A DNA stretch of 64,000 bases from Phialocephala subalpina (Eukaryota; Ascomycota; Leotiomycetes; Helotiales; Mollisiaceae). Positions 45,198 through 56,339 of this stretch are shown here, piece by piece. Made by a program: the position numbers and the translations under genes. Positions within the stretch are counted from its first letter, which is position 1; each line of letters starts with the position of its first letter. Below the pieces are notes generated by a model. It had not been told where the DNA came from. It did no database searches and saw only the letters and a list, made by a program, of their open reading frames with translations. The DNA lies in contig FJOG01000024.1 of the NCBI GenBank assembly GCA_900073065.1, positions 922,973 to 986,972 of the forward strand, in the 5' to 3' direction.

Positions 45198-47645
45198 TAT
45201 CGACGGAACTTCCACCGTGCTCATGGAGACTTGACTCCTAGGACTCGATTCGTATCTGGACAGTTTTCGACAATCTGGCATGTGTAGGGCAGGCAACCCA
45301 ATTTTGTCGGCCTGCAACACCCCACATGTCATGGTGAACATTGCAAGGTATGGAGGTGCTCGAGACCGAGAGCCTGGATGATAAACGAATTCATGACAAT
45401 TAGTGGACTTCGCCGCCATTGCAGTTGCAATTATCGGGAGTGTTCGAAGATGCAGTAGGGACTATGTTATGTTTGGCCCCCTCCGTCAGCGACAAAGCCT
45501 TCGAAGCTAATTTCCTATCAGGAAAACATCACAATCCCAAGGAAAGAATGCTGTTTGGCTGGGTGCTCAGTGATTTGCCGCTCTTTTAGTAGCTGGAAAG
45601 GCAGATTTGGCACCATAATATATTCCTTCTATCAAAATAGTGAAGTCATACTTCATCATCTCGCGATGTTGGGAAAAGGCGTCACACCAAAAGCTAGCTA
45701 CCAGGAGGAGATTGTCCTAGAATTGTAGGGACTTTCGAAGTGAGCTCTTTTGTCGTTTCTAGAAAGCCTCCGAACTCGAGGTGTTGAGATCAGCCCATAG
45801 TTGAACTCTTCTCAAAACCTTCGAGTCGATGTCCTTCATTCATGGGACAGTGTGGTGTCGCTTTTTTGGAATATAGGGAGATCATTACGTAGCGTTTGCT
45901 TCTCATGCCTCATAATCTCTCGCTCACTGGAAATAGCTTTCCCCCTGAGTTCGATATCAAACAAGTCCATGAACACCAGACCAACACCAAAACCGAGATA
46001 GATCCAACTATGGCACGGCCCTCATCCTCCAACTCCATCACACCAGCAACACCAACACGACCAACTCCACGATCTATGGAAGGACAACGGTAACTATGGG
46101 TAATCAGGTACGTCTTATTTCGACACAAATACGTCATTTATTTAAATGTGAACTTCGGAGTCGGGTGCTATCTTGGGAGCTGAGACAAAATGACAAGGAA
46201 ATGAAAGATCCGTATGCGGATCCCGCGACAGCTCTCAGCTCTAGAACTCCTACCGTCAAAATGAATTTTACATCATGCTAATAAGATGAATAGTACTTCG
46301 CTTGGGGAGGTATCGATTTCATGGTCGATCCCAACGCCGGAGATGGAGGGTACTTGAACTACAATGAACCAAATTGGGATGCAGTTCTCGCGTAAGTGAG
46401 CTGCATTTAGGGCTCAGATCCTACTCACGGGCTGCCGCACACCCTTTCCAATTTACGATGATGCTCGCGAGGGAACAGTTGCTGCAGGTGCTTTGTCAGT
46501 GTTTCTTGGGATTCAAAACAGTCTCCTTCCTAGCATGAGTACTATTCCTACCCCGATCGCATTAAGTAACTGCTCTACTAATTAGAGAAATGGTAAATTG
46601 TAGAAGATGGTTGAATTGAAAGTTGCAGAAAGGGTTATATAGCGCTCAAAGGGGGGGGTTTTATTCGCTTATATGACCTCGGACACCATTTTTCAGAATA
46701 AGATGGTTTTACAACAAAGCAAAGAACAGGCAATAAGCCACTGGCAACTTGAAATTTCGGTCTTCTCATTCCTTTGGGCTCTAATCTACCCAAAGACCAA
46801 AGTTGTGGACATAATTCTGAAAAGTTACATCGTCACGTGGAGCCACGTGGAGTGTACCTTCCATTTGTAGGTATCAAAGCACAGATCCGAGTGACGCTTT
46901 GCCATTTCGAGAGTGCTCGGTGCGTCTAAGGTAACTCATTTGGGTGTTCAGTGCTCACCTACCCAGCTCGTGAGTTCTACATCTCACATCTCCCATGCTT
47001 TCCATAATCGATATCACTCTGCATCGATCATTCAACACATTTGCTTGCCAGATCAATCTGGTATCACAGGAACATAATCAACTTCCAAACTTTGCTTCTT
47101 CTGTGTTCAAGTGGCACACATCATTAGCTCAGAACCTTCCCATCGCAAGCCCAAGATGCGTGTCGATCAGTTTCTAAGATCCATACCCCGCATTTTCTGA
47201 ATGAGCCAATCGGAAGTTGGCAAAGGGTATACCGAATGCACAGCTTGTTCGATATTAAGGACAACACTGTTCCCAAGTGGAAGCGCTTTCACGAGCAGGT
47301 CTGGAAGCACGTTGAACTCAATGGCCAAGCAATTCAATGTTATTTTTATTGAGAGTTATATATTTCCGCAAAAAGTTCGCCTGAGTGAGATCATCGAGAT
47401 CATCGAGATCGTCTAAGGGATTTGAAGCGGCCGCGGTCGAAAGGAACACGACAGTCAGCTTAGTATTGCTGTCTTTGCCTCCTTTGGTTTGCTGTGTTAA
47501 CGCCCTTTCCGGTAGTCACACAAGCCACCGAATGCGAGGTGCGGGGTAAACACCTCCTCGAATATATCTTCACGTCCTCGCCCTGACCTTTCCTCTTCCC
47601 ATCTTTGAAAGTCTTCTGTACAGTATCGCCTAATCCTCATATACA
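45198..47645. other. Gene-poor stretch with one orphan exon-like segment
   Basis: 2.4 kb without a complete gene. It contains a coding-like segment at 46303-46393 (listed separately), two adjacent CACGTGGAGC units at 46833, and a GAGATCATC triplet repeat at about 47391-47412. The last 150 bp are the promoter and leader of the GST gene. Confidence 0.45.
46303..46393 (+). pseudogene. Orphan exon-like coding segment
   Basis: About 30 codons flanked by AATAG (acceptor-like, ends 46302) and GTAAGT (46394, perfect donor) read YFAWGGIDFMVDPNAGDG and continue GYLNYNEPNWDAVLA. The pattern G-Y-L-N-x-x-EPNW recalls the C-terminal part of fungal FAD-linked oxidases. No flanking exons could be joined convincingly, although the frame 46410-46580 is also open. 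It is probably a relic of a gene, or an internal exon I could not connect. Confidence 0.3.
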
Positions 47646-49209
47646 ATGCTTGAAGTCTATCTCGACCCTTGCACGGTCAACAGCCGAAAGGTGTTGGCCG
47701 GTCTCGATTTGCTAGGCACACAGTACCACTTCAACCACGTCGACTACTTCACTGGCGCTCATAAAAGCCCGGAGTATAAGAAAATCAATCCTCATGCAAC
47801 GGTTCCTTCTGCAGTCGACGGCGAATGCACTATCACGGAGTCAAACGCCATCCTGCAATACGCAGCCGACCACAGCCCAACCGATCGTTATTATCCAAAA
47901 GATCTGAAGAAGCGTGCAGACGTCAATCGCTGGCTCTTGTGGGAAGGTTCCGTTTGGTTCCAAAGCTGCTACGTCTATCTCGTCGAATACGTCGTCAAGC
48001 CGCTACTCAAGACCGAGCCCGACGAATCTGTCATCGCGGAACAGGCACCTAGATGGAACCAGCTCGCCAGAATTCTGGATGATCAACTTTCGAAAACGAA
48101 ATGGCTGACTGGAGACGAAGTCACCATCGCCGATCTCGCGGTAGCATCACCAATGCATCTGCACAAAGCGCAACGCCTACCACTCGACAAGTACCTGAAC
48201 CTCAAGCGTTGGATGGTGGAAGGGATTGAGAAACTTCCTTGCTGGCAGAAGACCCAAGGCGCGGTCGACCAGGCGTTATTACCAGGTTCGGTTGCCTGAT
48301 ATGGTTGTTTATGTAAAGTCATTGAGATAGCTAAATTGATTTTCTCTTTCTTGAACAGACCGTGCCGCGGCCAATGATTCCCACCAAGCCAAACCTGACG
48401 TTCATGCCACTTTGAACTACACGAAAGACGTCGAGAAACTCACAGAGCTGCACTTCTATGAAACCGACAAAGCCAAGGATATCCACGAGCCCGGCGATGA
48501 CCCTCATCAAATTGCCATCACCGATGGCTGGTCACGCGCGAAATCGTTCTCGGGGGACAAACACGGGTTCTCTCTCCACGACTTCAAGACTTGATATGAT
48601 TCCTGGGAGGACGACAAGCAGGTTCGAGCTTCCTTCTATCCCGAGGTCGTCAACTTCCTGAAGAAGACAACTGGGGCCAAACGTGTACTCGTTTTTGATC
48701 ACACGATCCGAGCCAAGTCGAACCAGGCCAAGAAATTAACCCAGGAAACAAACACTTCTCAACGAGCGCCCGTAATGTTGGTGCATTGCGACTACACATC
48801 AGAATCAGGTCTATTGCGCGTCCGCCAACTCCTCGGAGACGAAGCTGAATATATTGTATCGCGTCGAGTCGCCTTCTTCAATGTCTGGAAGCCGATCAAT
48901 CGTGTTGTCGAGGAACGACCGCTAGCCATGTGCGATGTGACATCTGCGGCGCAGGAAGACTTCTTCAAGCTTCATCTCCACTACCGTGATCGGAATGGTG
49001 AGAATTATGTAATGCGTTACTCACCGCAGCATAAGTGGTGGTATTTCCCGAAGATGACGCCAGATCAGGTTATTCTCTTGAAGACATATGAATCTGAAAC
49101 TGATGGCAGGGCTCGCTTTGTTGGTCATACGGCTTTTGAGGATCCGACTTCGCCGCCTGATGCACTTATGCGTGAGAGCATCGAGATTCGGACGATTGCA
49201 TTCTTTTGA
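47646..49209 (+). CDS. GST / CmcJ-AsaB-like hydroxylase fusion, interrupted by TGA
   Basis: Exon 1, 47646-48285, encodes a complete glutathione S-transferase: thioredoxin-fold N-terminus (LDPCTVNSRKVLAGLDLLG, then VPSAVDGECTITESNAILQY) and helical C-domain (LTGDEVTIADLAVASPMHLH). Reading on, GST ends at a TGA at 48299. But a 73-nt intron (48286-48358, ending TTGAACAG) joins it in frame to a CmcJ/AsaB-type hydroxylase (2-oxoglutarate oxygenase-like family): KHGFSLHDFKT, YPEVVNFLKKTTGAKRVLVF, DHTIRAK, HCDYTSESGLLRVRQLLG, FFNVWKPINRVVEERPLAMC, YSPQHKWWYFP. The joined frame (497 codons) has one stop, TGA at 48592-48594, between FKT and YDSWEDDKQVRAS. So the gene may make GST alone, a truncated fusion, or, if the stop is an error or recoded, a bifunctional enzyme. 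It converges with the desaturase 85 bp away. Confidence 0.75.
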
Positions 49210-49294
49210 TTTGTTCCTGAGAGTAAATATGTGTATTGTCATGTCAAGAGAAGAGAGAAGATCGAAGTAGCATTTTCAGAATTCTATACAGTTT

Positions 49295-51229
49295 CTAGAG
49301 CACGATCTTCATCTCCCCAACGTGTCTTGAAATTCCCGTTTCGTGAACTGCTTCCTTTTCGTGGGTAGTGGCATTACCTAGAATTGGTTCTAACCCAAAA
49401 TTCGTCAGAAGTTTTCAGCAAACCTCAACATTTCGTGGTCACTCACCTGCACCTGGCTCCGTGCTAAACTTGGCAAGTCTTCTGATGTGTAGAGCCAACG
49501 CTTCATACAAGCTGCCTCGAAGGTTGTACTTGACGTTGTATTTTGCACAGGTTTGCTGCACGATTGGAGCGAGGGCTGGATAATAGTATTGGGAAACCTT
49601 GAATTGATCAGTCATGACCCGCAGAATGGGGAATTAAGAGAACGTACATAAGGAAGCAGATGATGGACAGCTTGGTAGTTCAACGATCCGACCATGAAAG
49701 TCGTGAACCAGCTTCCGTGGGCAAAGTCCATAGATGATTCTATCTGGACTGTGGGATGATTAGTCAAGCTTTTTTAATGGATGTGTTGGGTTGGGGGCCG
49801 AGCTCTGGTGTTGTGTTCTTGGGGCCGAGTCTCTGAAACAAATGTAGAAGTGTACGTACGTTTTGCCCAATCTTGCATTTGGTTTCCTTTATCGGGCTTG
49901 GGCCAGGTGACCTCATCGGTGACACGGCTTGCTTGAAAGACGAATGTGAGGTACAATGACCAGAAGTTGTTGCAGCAAGCGTAGGTCAAGAAGATTCGCA
50001 GAAGATTGAACTTGAGGAAGTAATACGGAAGTACAAGGCGGAGCGTGATGAAGCTCAACTGAAAAACGGAGGTCAGTGTCATCGGGTTTTCATGATTTGG
50101 TAGAGGGGAAGGCCCACAAAAGAAGTGCCGCCCCACAGGTACTCTTTCAAAGGCAGTGGATTGATCGGAATGTTCTTGAATTTTCGATCGACGAAGAGTT
50201 GATACCATTCAGAGATTTGACGCTTGAATGCCGCTTGAGCGTACAGTGGGAAAATGTAATAAGACTGCCAGGAGTAGAGAGACAACCAGGCCTGTGATTC
50301 ATGATACCTTATGATTCCAGCGTTACTAGTAAGGACATCTGGATCGAAATCCACGACATTGGTAAAGGGGTGATGTCCCAGAACTAGAATGATCAGCCAG
50401 AAGCCTCAAGTATTTCAGGAAATGCTTGTTTGCACTTACCATGTTCGTGGATCCACAGATGGCTACTCAAGCCTGTCAGCAAGTCGGAAATTCTTCTCAT
50501 GATGTCCCACACGAGTGGAGTTTGAGTGAAGCTTGCATGGCAGCCATCATGGAGCAAATATAACCCGATCATTGCCGAGCTCCAGCCGTGAAACAGCGCT
50601 GCAATCCAAGGGAGCAGCTTCAATTCTCGACAGATCGTTGGCGAAAACATGATGAAATACGAGGTGAAATATACCCCAATGCTAACAGCATACGGAACTA
50701 TCATCCATGGAGCATTCCTGGGGTGTTTACCGACCCTCTTGAAGTAATCTGCAACGTTCTGAGAAGTCAGTCAATTGATTGATACAATAGCGGAAGTTCA
50801 TTTCTCGAACCTTTCTCAGTTCTACTTGGAACGGTGTCTGGGTTGGGTATTGTGGCATATCGCTCTCAATAAGGGTTCCTATCTGTCGTTTTCTAAGTGG
50901 TGCGTCAGCGGATTGTTGGTTCGTGACGCACATTTTGGGATTGAGCGGACATACGCGAGAACCTTGATTGCTTTCGGGTCATGCAGAGACTCAAACATGG
51001 CGGTTGCATCTCTTCCAACTGTTGCCATTAGGAAGTCTCTTCCGCCTGGGTGCCTGGCTGCGAATTCTGTCACATCGTAGACCTGAAGATATCTTAGCAT
51101 CAAAGTTTATTGCATCGTATTTCTTCTTACTTTCCCCCGTATTGCTACCCAGGCTCGCTCTGAGGTTCCTGCTGATCTTAGTTGCTCTATCGTGAAGCGT
51201 TGATTGCTCTCCACCATAGCAGCCGACAT
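49295..51229 (-). CDS. Cytochrome-b5 fusion (front-end) fatty-acid desaturase
   Basis: Nine exons: 51229-51131, 51082-50951, 50882-50811, 50758-50440, 50383-50118, 50058-49860, 49748-49648, 49597-49447, 49377-49295; 473 aa without a stop. An N-terminal cytochrome b5 domain has the haem motif HPGG (residues 44-47). The membrane desaturase domain has three His boxes: HDGCH (about 171-175), HEHVLGHH (about 205-212, split by an intron) and QAVHH near the C-terminus in place of QxxHH. Such enzymes sit in the ER and insert a double bond between an existing one and the carboxyl end of fatty or sphingoid acyl chains. Regiospecificity cannot be read off. The last exon is a prediction; without it the protein ends at a TGA just after GAGE. 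Start chosen at MSAAMVESNQRF; an earlier in-frame ATG exists. Confidence 0.88.
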
Positions 51230-52136
51230 AGTGTTCTTGCGTATGATATTCATCTGAAAGAGCTCCTCTCGCACGATTTTCTCGTGATACCTGTCTGTAG
51301 ATGATTCTGTATTGGGGATGTTCCAAAGAGAGAAGAAGAGCAAGAAATGAGGAGGAGCTGAAATATAGGCACCTGCATCGTGTACTCGCTAGAAGATCTG
51401 TTGACCAAGTCATACGAACTGGGGGGCGGCCCCCAAGCGATACACGACCCATCCAATAAACGTGCTTTTATCGTCTGCATGGGGCATTTGCCCAGAACAA
51501 ATGCCCAGAAATAACTGGCCATTTTGGTCAAACAATACATGGTTTCGCCTATGACAGGTACATAGTCGATACATCGAGTATCCCCAAGGTTGACCAAGTT
51601 ATGACTAAGTCACGTTACATCGGGAATTTTCACCTACGATAAACAGTGTAACCTTCGCTTCAAGCGAGTGCAGCTGAGAGAGATACTGGTATGTTGAAAT
51701 CCGGTTGAAACCATTGCTAAGCTGCTGGTGGTACAACGACTGGCTGGTTTCGAGGACGAAAAGTGAACAAGTTTGGAGATGGTAGGACAAAGGAACACGA
51801 TATTGGTCATGCGATATTCTCCAGAAAGTCTGATCCTGTGACACTGTCTCGAGAACCCCACAGCCAGGCCGGCCCTTTTTGACAGAATACCAAACATGAA
51901 AGCGAATCGCCTTGGCTTGCTTGAAGTTCACTTGGAACATCCAATCAACTGTGTCACCATAGCGCAAGAGAATGAACGAGCAGGAGATAAGAAAGAAGCT
52001 TTGTTGTACGATAAAATTAAAACGCGAACAAACAAATTTCAAATTCGCTCCCCTCCATGAAAAACAAACAGAGGAAAAGGAGTTTTCCAACGACTCACCA
52101 GACATCCACATCCTCGAACGGAGGAAATTCCGGAAA
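51230..52136. other. Desaturase upstream region
   Basis: Contains the desaturase promoter. A minus-strand open frame from 52198 to 51605 overlaps the end of the APH pseudogene, has no family features and is not called. Confidence 0.45.
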
Positions 52137-53050
52137 TCAAACCTCGTTTCTCCACCATGCCATCCATCGTTCTGCGACATCGGAAAACCCGTTCTCACCC
52201 AATTGCTTTTGAACGCGCCTTCTCCAATCTACTCTCTCATCTTGGTCGTCACCTTCCAGATCCAGTCCACCTGAAACTCGGAACTTGGTCCGGATCCATT
52301 TCCAGGAGACAAATCCAGCCGTTTCCCAATCAATAACCCCTATCAAATGCTCCGCGGTATTTATGATTATGTTCCCAACCCCAAGTCACAGTGGTAGAAC
52401 ACGAATGTGGAGCAATCCATTTCAATAGCCTCACAATTCGACAAAGATTCTGAGGGCTGCAATCTTTGGGCAGTCGATTCCGAACAGGATATGGGACCGA
52501 CAAGTGACGGCCGTCAACTCCACCAATACCTTCTTCCTGTCAAATCGCAAGCTCTTTGCAGATACACGTAACTTGGGAAACATAGCGTTGCTTCGATTCT
52601 TCGTTCATGGTAGGCCGTGCCTCGCCGAGAGGCTGACCAGCCAATTGGCTCAGTATGATATAGTATCGGCCACCGTATTCTGCGTGAAAGTGAAGGTCTG
52701 GAATTTGAGGATTGTAAAGCTTAATGCGCGTTTGCTATGGAGATATTCCAACGTAACATGCTCCCGCGTTGCATCCGGATCCAAGACTTTGACTTTGCAG
52801 GAGGCGTCGCCGATTTCCCAGACTGCTGACACCCCTCCAATATCATAGAGCTTCTCGATGTGGCTGGTGGTTGACAGTGGTCGATATAGCGGTAATGGGA
52901 TGAGGCTTCCGAAACCACGTAAAACGAGCCTTTGCCATCGCTCCAAGAAGAGGCAGACGATGGTGATCATTGCCGAGAGAGGAGGCTCCGTTCCCCAATT
53001 ACCCAGGAATTGTCGTTGATTTCCTGCATTGATTCGTTAACAGGGCGATG
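52137..53050 (-). pseudogene. APH-family (phosphotransferase) kinase pseudogene
   Basis: Minus-strand remnants in three frames reconstruct the order of an aminoglycoside-phosphotransferase-like fungal kinase (PF01636 type). These are, from the 5' end: GNWGTEPPLSAMITIVCLF with VWEIGDASCKVKVLDPDATR (to about 52715), then HFHAEYGGRYYIILSQLAG and LPKDCSPQNLCRIVRLLKW, then FVFYHCDLG (catalytic-loop motif), then NIIINTAEHLIGVIDWETAGF (metal-binding IDWE) running to the stop at 52137. At least three frameshifts (near 52715, 52415 and 52370) and one TGA (52542-52540, where the surrounding ELAI-x-QEEG calls for Trp, TGG) disrupt it. Short introns do not explain these changes. A clear decayed gene. Confidence 0.75.
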
Positions 53051-53962
53051 TTCCACTGGCATTGCTTCAGAATGTGCCAGAATTCGTGGAACATGAGCTT
53101 CTTGATCGCAACCTCTAAAGACCCCAATGCAGTTCGGGAGACTGTTAACATGACAGCGTTGTATTGCGCGTCTGTAGGCACTTCAGCACGCGTTTTGGGG
53201 ATCAGTGATCTTCGTTTTGTCGGACTTTCAAGGTGGTTATCATTGTTGAGGGTGGGTGCTCCACGAATTCCTCCACCTTGCATTATATGTCGAGAATGGG
53301 AGAGGTTATCGTACGGACGCGACGGGGAAGAAGTTTGCCTCTTGCCTCTTGCCTATCTCTCAATCGCATTTTGAATCCCTGTCGTATTTGCTGGCGCCAT
53401 GCCCATCGAGGACCGGAAGGAAGCAAGAAAAGAAAAAGGAGGTTGCTCGAGGTCCATGACACGTGATTTACTAGACCTGTTTAGGAAAGGTTACAATTTC
53501 AAGCCTCGGTCTTAGTTTCCTCTCTCACACACTCTTCTCTCCTCGCTCTCGCGCTCCTAAAAATCAAAATCAAAACCCACGTCGTCCACTCTACTCAGTG
53601 TACTTGCACACTTGATGACAAATAGACGAAGACACTGGAGTCCAAAAAGCTTGACCGCTCCCACTCCAGTCTGGTCTGACTCCACTTGAAACCTGAGAGC
53701 CCTGCGATGAAGGCATCGTGATAATTGTACCAATTTCAGCAGGAGGCAACTGTTTGCGTCTTGATCTTCAGTTTTTAGGGCATGACTTGATCTAGACCTA
53801 GATTCATCAGACTCGGGAGTCCCATGGTTCTGTACCACCAGCCGCAGGCTAAGGGCTAGCGTAACCGCCTGACAAGAGCCTCGTCGAGTCACCAATTTCT
53901 GCTTCACTTCTTTCCAACTTTCTTTTCAATCTCTCACGTCCTCACAAACACTGACAACAACG
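53051..53962. other. Upstream region of metallophosphoesterase
   Basis: May hold remnants of the 5' end of the APH pseudogene (53051-53283). A TTGCCTC triple repeat lies at about 53335-53353. The 53510-53560 stretch is pyrimidine-rich, as in a promoter. No separate gene was recognised. Confidence 0.45.
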
Positions 53963-55063
53963 ATGTCTTCCCTCAGACGCCCTTCCCGACCTAAAAAGGG
54001 CGGCCTCGTTTTCTCGTCGACCGCTCAGAAGAAGCGCCGCTCAGCTTCGCCTATCTCAGTACCAACAAAACGCATTCACATCTCGTCGGAACCAGACGTT
54101 ACGGCTTCCCTACCGACCTCTACTTCGACAACAAAACCCAAGATCGCAACTCGGATACTCATCATCTCAGATACCCACGGCGTCTCGGCCCTTCCAAACC
54201 CAATATCTCAATCACAAGACCAGAAAATCGACATCGTTCTTCACTGTGGAGACCTCTCGGAATGTGGAACTTTAGAAGAGTACAAAAACACAATCGAGTT
54301 ACTTGAATCGATACCGGCGCCGCTAAGGCTGGTAATTCCAGGCAACCACGACCTTACACTGGATCGGAATTTCTGGAAATCAAATTGCACGGAAGAAGGA
54401 AAGAATTTGCACGATGAAGCTCAAGCAATATGGACGAATGACACAGCCAAAGAAGCAGGGATCGAACTCTTGGATGAAGGAAGCCATGAGTTCGTCTTGG
54501 AAAATGGTGCGAAATTCAGAATATACGCAAGCCCATTCACGAGAAATAGCGAAGGGGTGAGGGAATGGGCTTTTGGGTACGAGAGTGCAGAGGATAGGTT
54601 CAATCCTAAAGGAGAATCAATTTCGTATGGAAGACCTGCGGGAACAGAGAGAAGTGTTCTGCAAGTGGACAACGAGGTGGATGTAGTGATGACGCATGGA
54701 CCGACGAAGTATAGACTCGATCTCTCAGCAAATTCCGACAGTCTCGGCTGTCCACATCTCTTTAGAGCAATACGCAGAACAAGGCCAAAGTTACATGTCT
54801 TTGGGCATGTACATAAGGCTTACGGGGCTGAGATTGTGCGATGGAACGAAGGGAAGGAGATGCCGGAGGATGATGATGTTGATGATGGCACCAAGGAGCA
54901 CCGGAGGATTGAGGGATTCGTTAAGGATGGTCTGAGAAATATCGGAGCCGTGAGAGGGGAGAAGGGAACGGAGACGCTATTTTTGAATGCTGCATTGATG
55001 GGGAGGGACGGAAAGCTGGATAATGCGCCATGGCTGGTAGATATTGAGCTAGAGCCGGCTTGA
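53963..55063 (+). CDS. Calcineurin-like metallophosphoesterase (MPPED/UPF0046 type)
   Basis: Single-exon gene of 366 aa. All metallophosphatase motifs are present in order: ILIISDTHG (D-x-H, about residues 66-74), HCGDLSECG (GD), LVIPGNHD (GNHD), MTHGPTKYRLD and VFGHVHKAYGAE (GHxH). The N-terminal 60 residues are basic, Ser/Pro-rich and probably disordered. This layout matches the MPPED1/2-related class II metallophosphoesterases common in fungi, which hydrolyse phosphodiesters or phosphomonoesters in vitro; the natural substrate is unknown. An acidic loop (EDDDVDDGTKE) lies after the last motif. Confidence 0.92.
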   Translation: MSSLRRPSRPKKGGLVFSSTAQKKRRSASPISVPTKRIHISSEPDVTASLPTSTSTTKPKIATRILIISDTHGVSALPNPISQSQDQKIDIVLHCGDLSECGTLEEYKNTIELLESIPAPLRLVIPGNHDLTLDRNFWKSNCTEEGKNLHDEAQAIWTNDTAKEAGIELLDEGSHEFVLENGAKFRIYASPFTRNSEGVREWAFGYESAEDRFNPKGESISYGRPAGTERSVLQVDNEVDVVMTHGPTKYRLDLSANSDSLGCPHLFRAIRRTRPKLHVFGHVHKAYGAEIVRWNEGKEMPEDDDVDDGTKEHRRIEGFVKDGLRNIGAVRGEKGTETLFLNAALMGRDGKLDNAPWLVDIELEPA

Positions 55064-55473
55064 AATGAAGTCAGTGTTAGAAATACAAAATACTCATTCA
55101 AACATGAATCATTCCAAAATAGAGGCCATTTCAAGCGCACATGCTCCGAACTCTTATGCCGTGATTATTAGACCCCAAGACTCAGCGGTCGGATCACTCC
55201 TAACGACATCCAACATACATTAATCGCAAAGTCTAACTTTTCTAAGTCCGAAATGAACACATTTACTCTTGAACGTCTGGTCTTTGGGCAAGCCCTAGGC
55301 GGATTAAAGCATGGACTTCTTTAGGCCAAGAAATAGCATTTTCAGGAACAGGTGGTGGGTACGACAGGCGGGTTCAAGGAGCCGCTAGTAGGTCGACTTT
55401 AGGCTCTATCACGTCACATGTAGTTTGAATCAAGACTTGAAGAGTTCCCCAGCCAATCCTTCTATAAGAGTAT
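55064..55473. other. Intergenic between converging genes
   Basis: 3' flanks of the phosphoesterase and the nucleotidyltransferase-fold gene. Nothing else was recognised. Confidence 0.5.
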
Positions 55474-56339
55474 TTATTGTAACCCGAAGTGTACCCACTC
55501 AACCCAGCTCTCGTACCGAACCCCTCCCAACTCAAATGACCCCAGAACATCCATGAACAACACATCCGTATCTCGAGACTCCTCACACATCTCCACTGCC
55601 TCTATCATCGACCCCAGTTCCTCCTCTCCAAGGTGGGGAAGTTTGACGGCCAAGGAGAGGAGAAGAAAGAAGTCGATGTGGTCCGACTCATCACCCCTTC
55701 CAACAAGCGTAGACGCCCGCAACTGCACGAGTTCCGTGAGAGTAACAACATACCCTTCCCCGAAACCGACCACTTCTGGAATCCGTGGAACAAATGGACC
55801 TCCCATGTCGACGAATTCAACCGTCACTTCGAAGAGTTTGTTGTTCTGGAGGTCGCATTTGTCCCACTTGATGGTTCCATCGTAGTCCCTGTGAAAGCCC
55901 TCCCGCATATTGATGATCGCATCGTCCAGGATCGCTAGAGCCTCGACGCCAACGAGGATGTCGACGTCTTTGGCTTTCCGGTCTAGGATACCATGGGCGA
56001 TGCTCGCGGCACCACCGAACAGTATGACCTGTCGGCGGAGGTTGTGAGGCACTAAAGCACAGGCGGCAGCATAGGCATCGAGATACGCTTGTTGAAGAGG
56101 AGTGATTTGTCGAGACATTGTAGAGGCAGTGGAGATGGAGGAGTCGAGGTCGAGATACCGATTGTTGTTCGAGAATGGATGTCTGGGGCCGAGTGATTGG
56201 GAGGTCGAGGTTCGGTCTGAGAGCTGGGTTGATTGGGTACACCGCGGGTTACAGCCTGCGAGTTGGACCTGTTAGCAATCTCCAATTGATGAGGGACATC
56301 AGGATAGACAAAACTTACCAAAATCCAAGACGCAGGCAT
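55474..56339 (-). CDS. Nucleotidyltransferase-fold protein
   Basis: Two exons: 56339-56319 (7 codons, MPASWIL) and 56268-55474, joined in frame by a 50-nt GTAAGT-AACAG intron; 271 aa. The minimal alternative starts at the ATG at 56118 (214 aa). The core reads VILFGGAASIAHGILDRKA, then KDVDILVGVEAL, the GG/S...DhD pattern of polymerase-beta-type nucleotidyltransferases, followed by EVTVEFVDMGG. This resembles small fungal NTase-like proteins that may be antitoxin-like or nucleotide-adding enzymes; the activity is unknown. The residues between the first intron and position 56118 are Ser/Thr-rich and unconserved-looking, so the start is the least certain part. Confidence 0.75.

Noticed and set aside
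47646..49209. Reading TGA as a sense codon (altered genetic code)
   Set aside because: Other intact genes in the window end at TGA (for example the MFS sugar porter and the phosphoesterase), so the code is standard.
51605..52198. 197-codon minus-strand frame upstream of the desaturase
   Set aside because: Overlaps the end of the APH pseudogene in another frame and shows no conserved features.
53557..53907. 116-codon minus-strand frame before the phosphoesterase gene
   Set aside because: Antisense to the promoter and leader of a well-supported gene; no motif.
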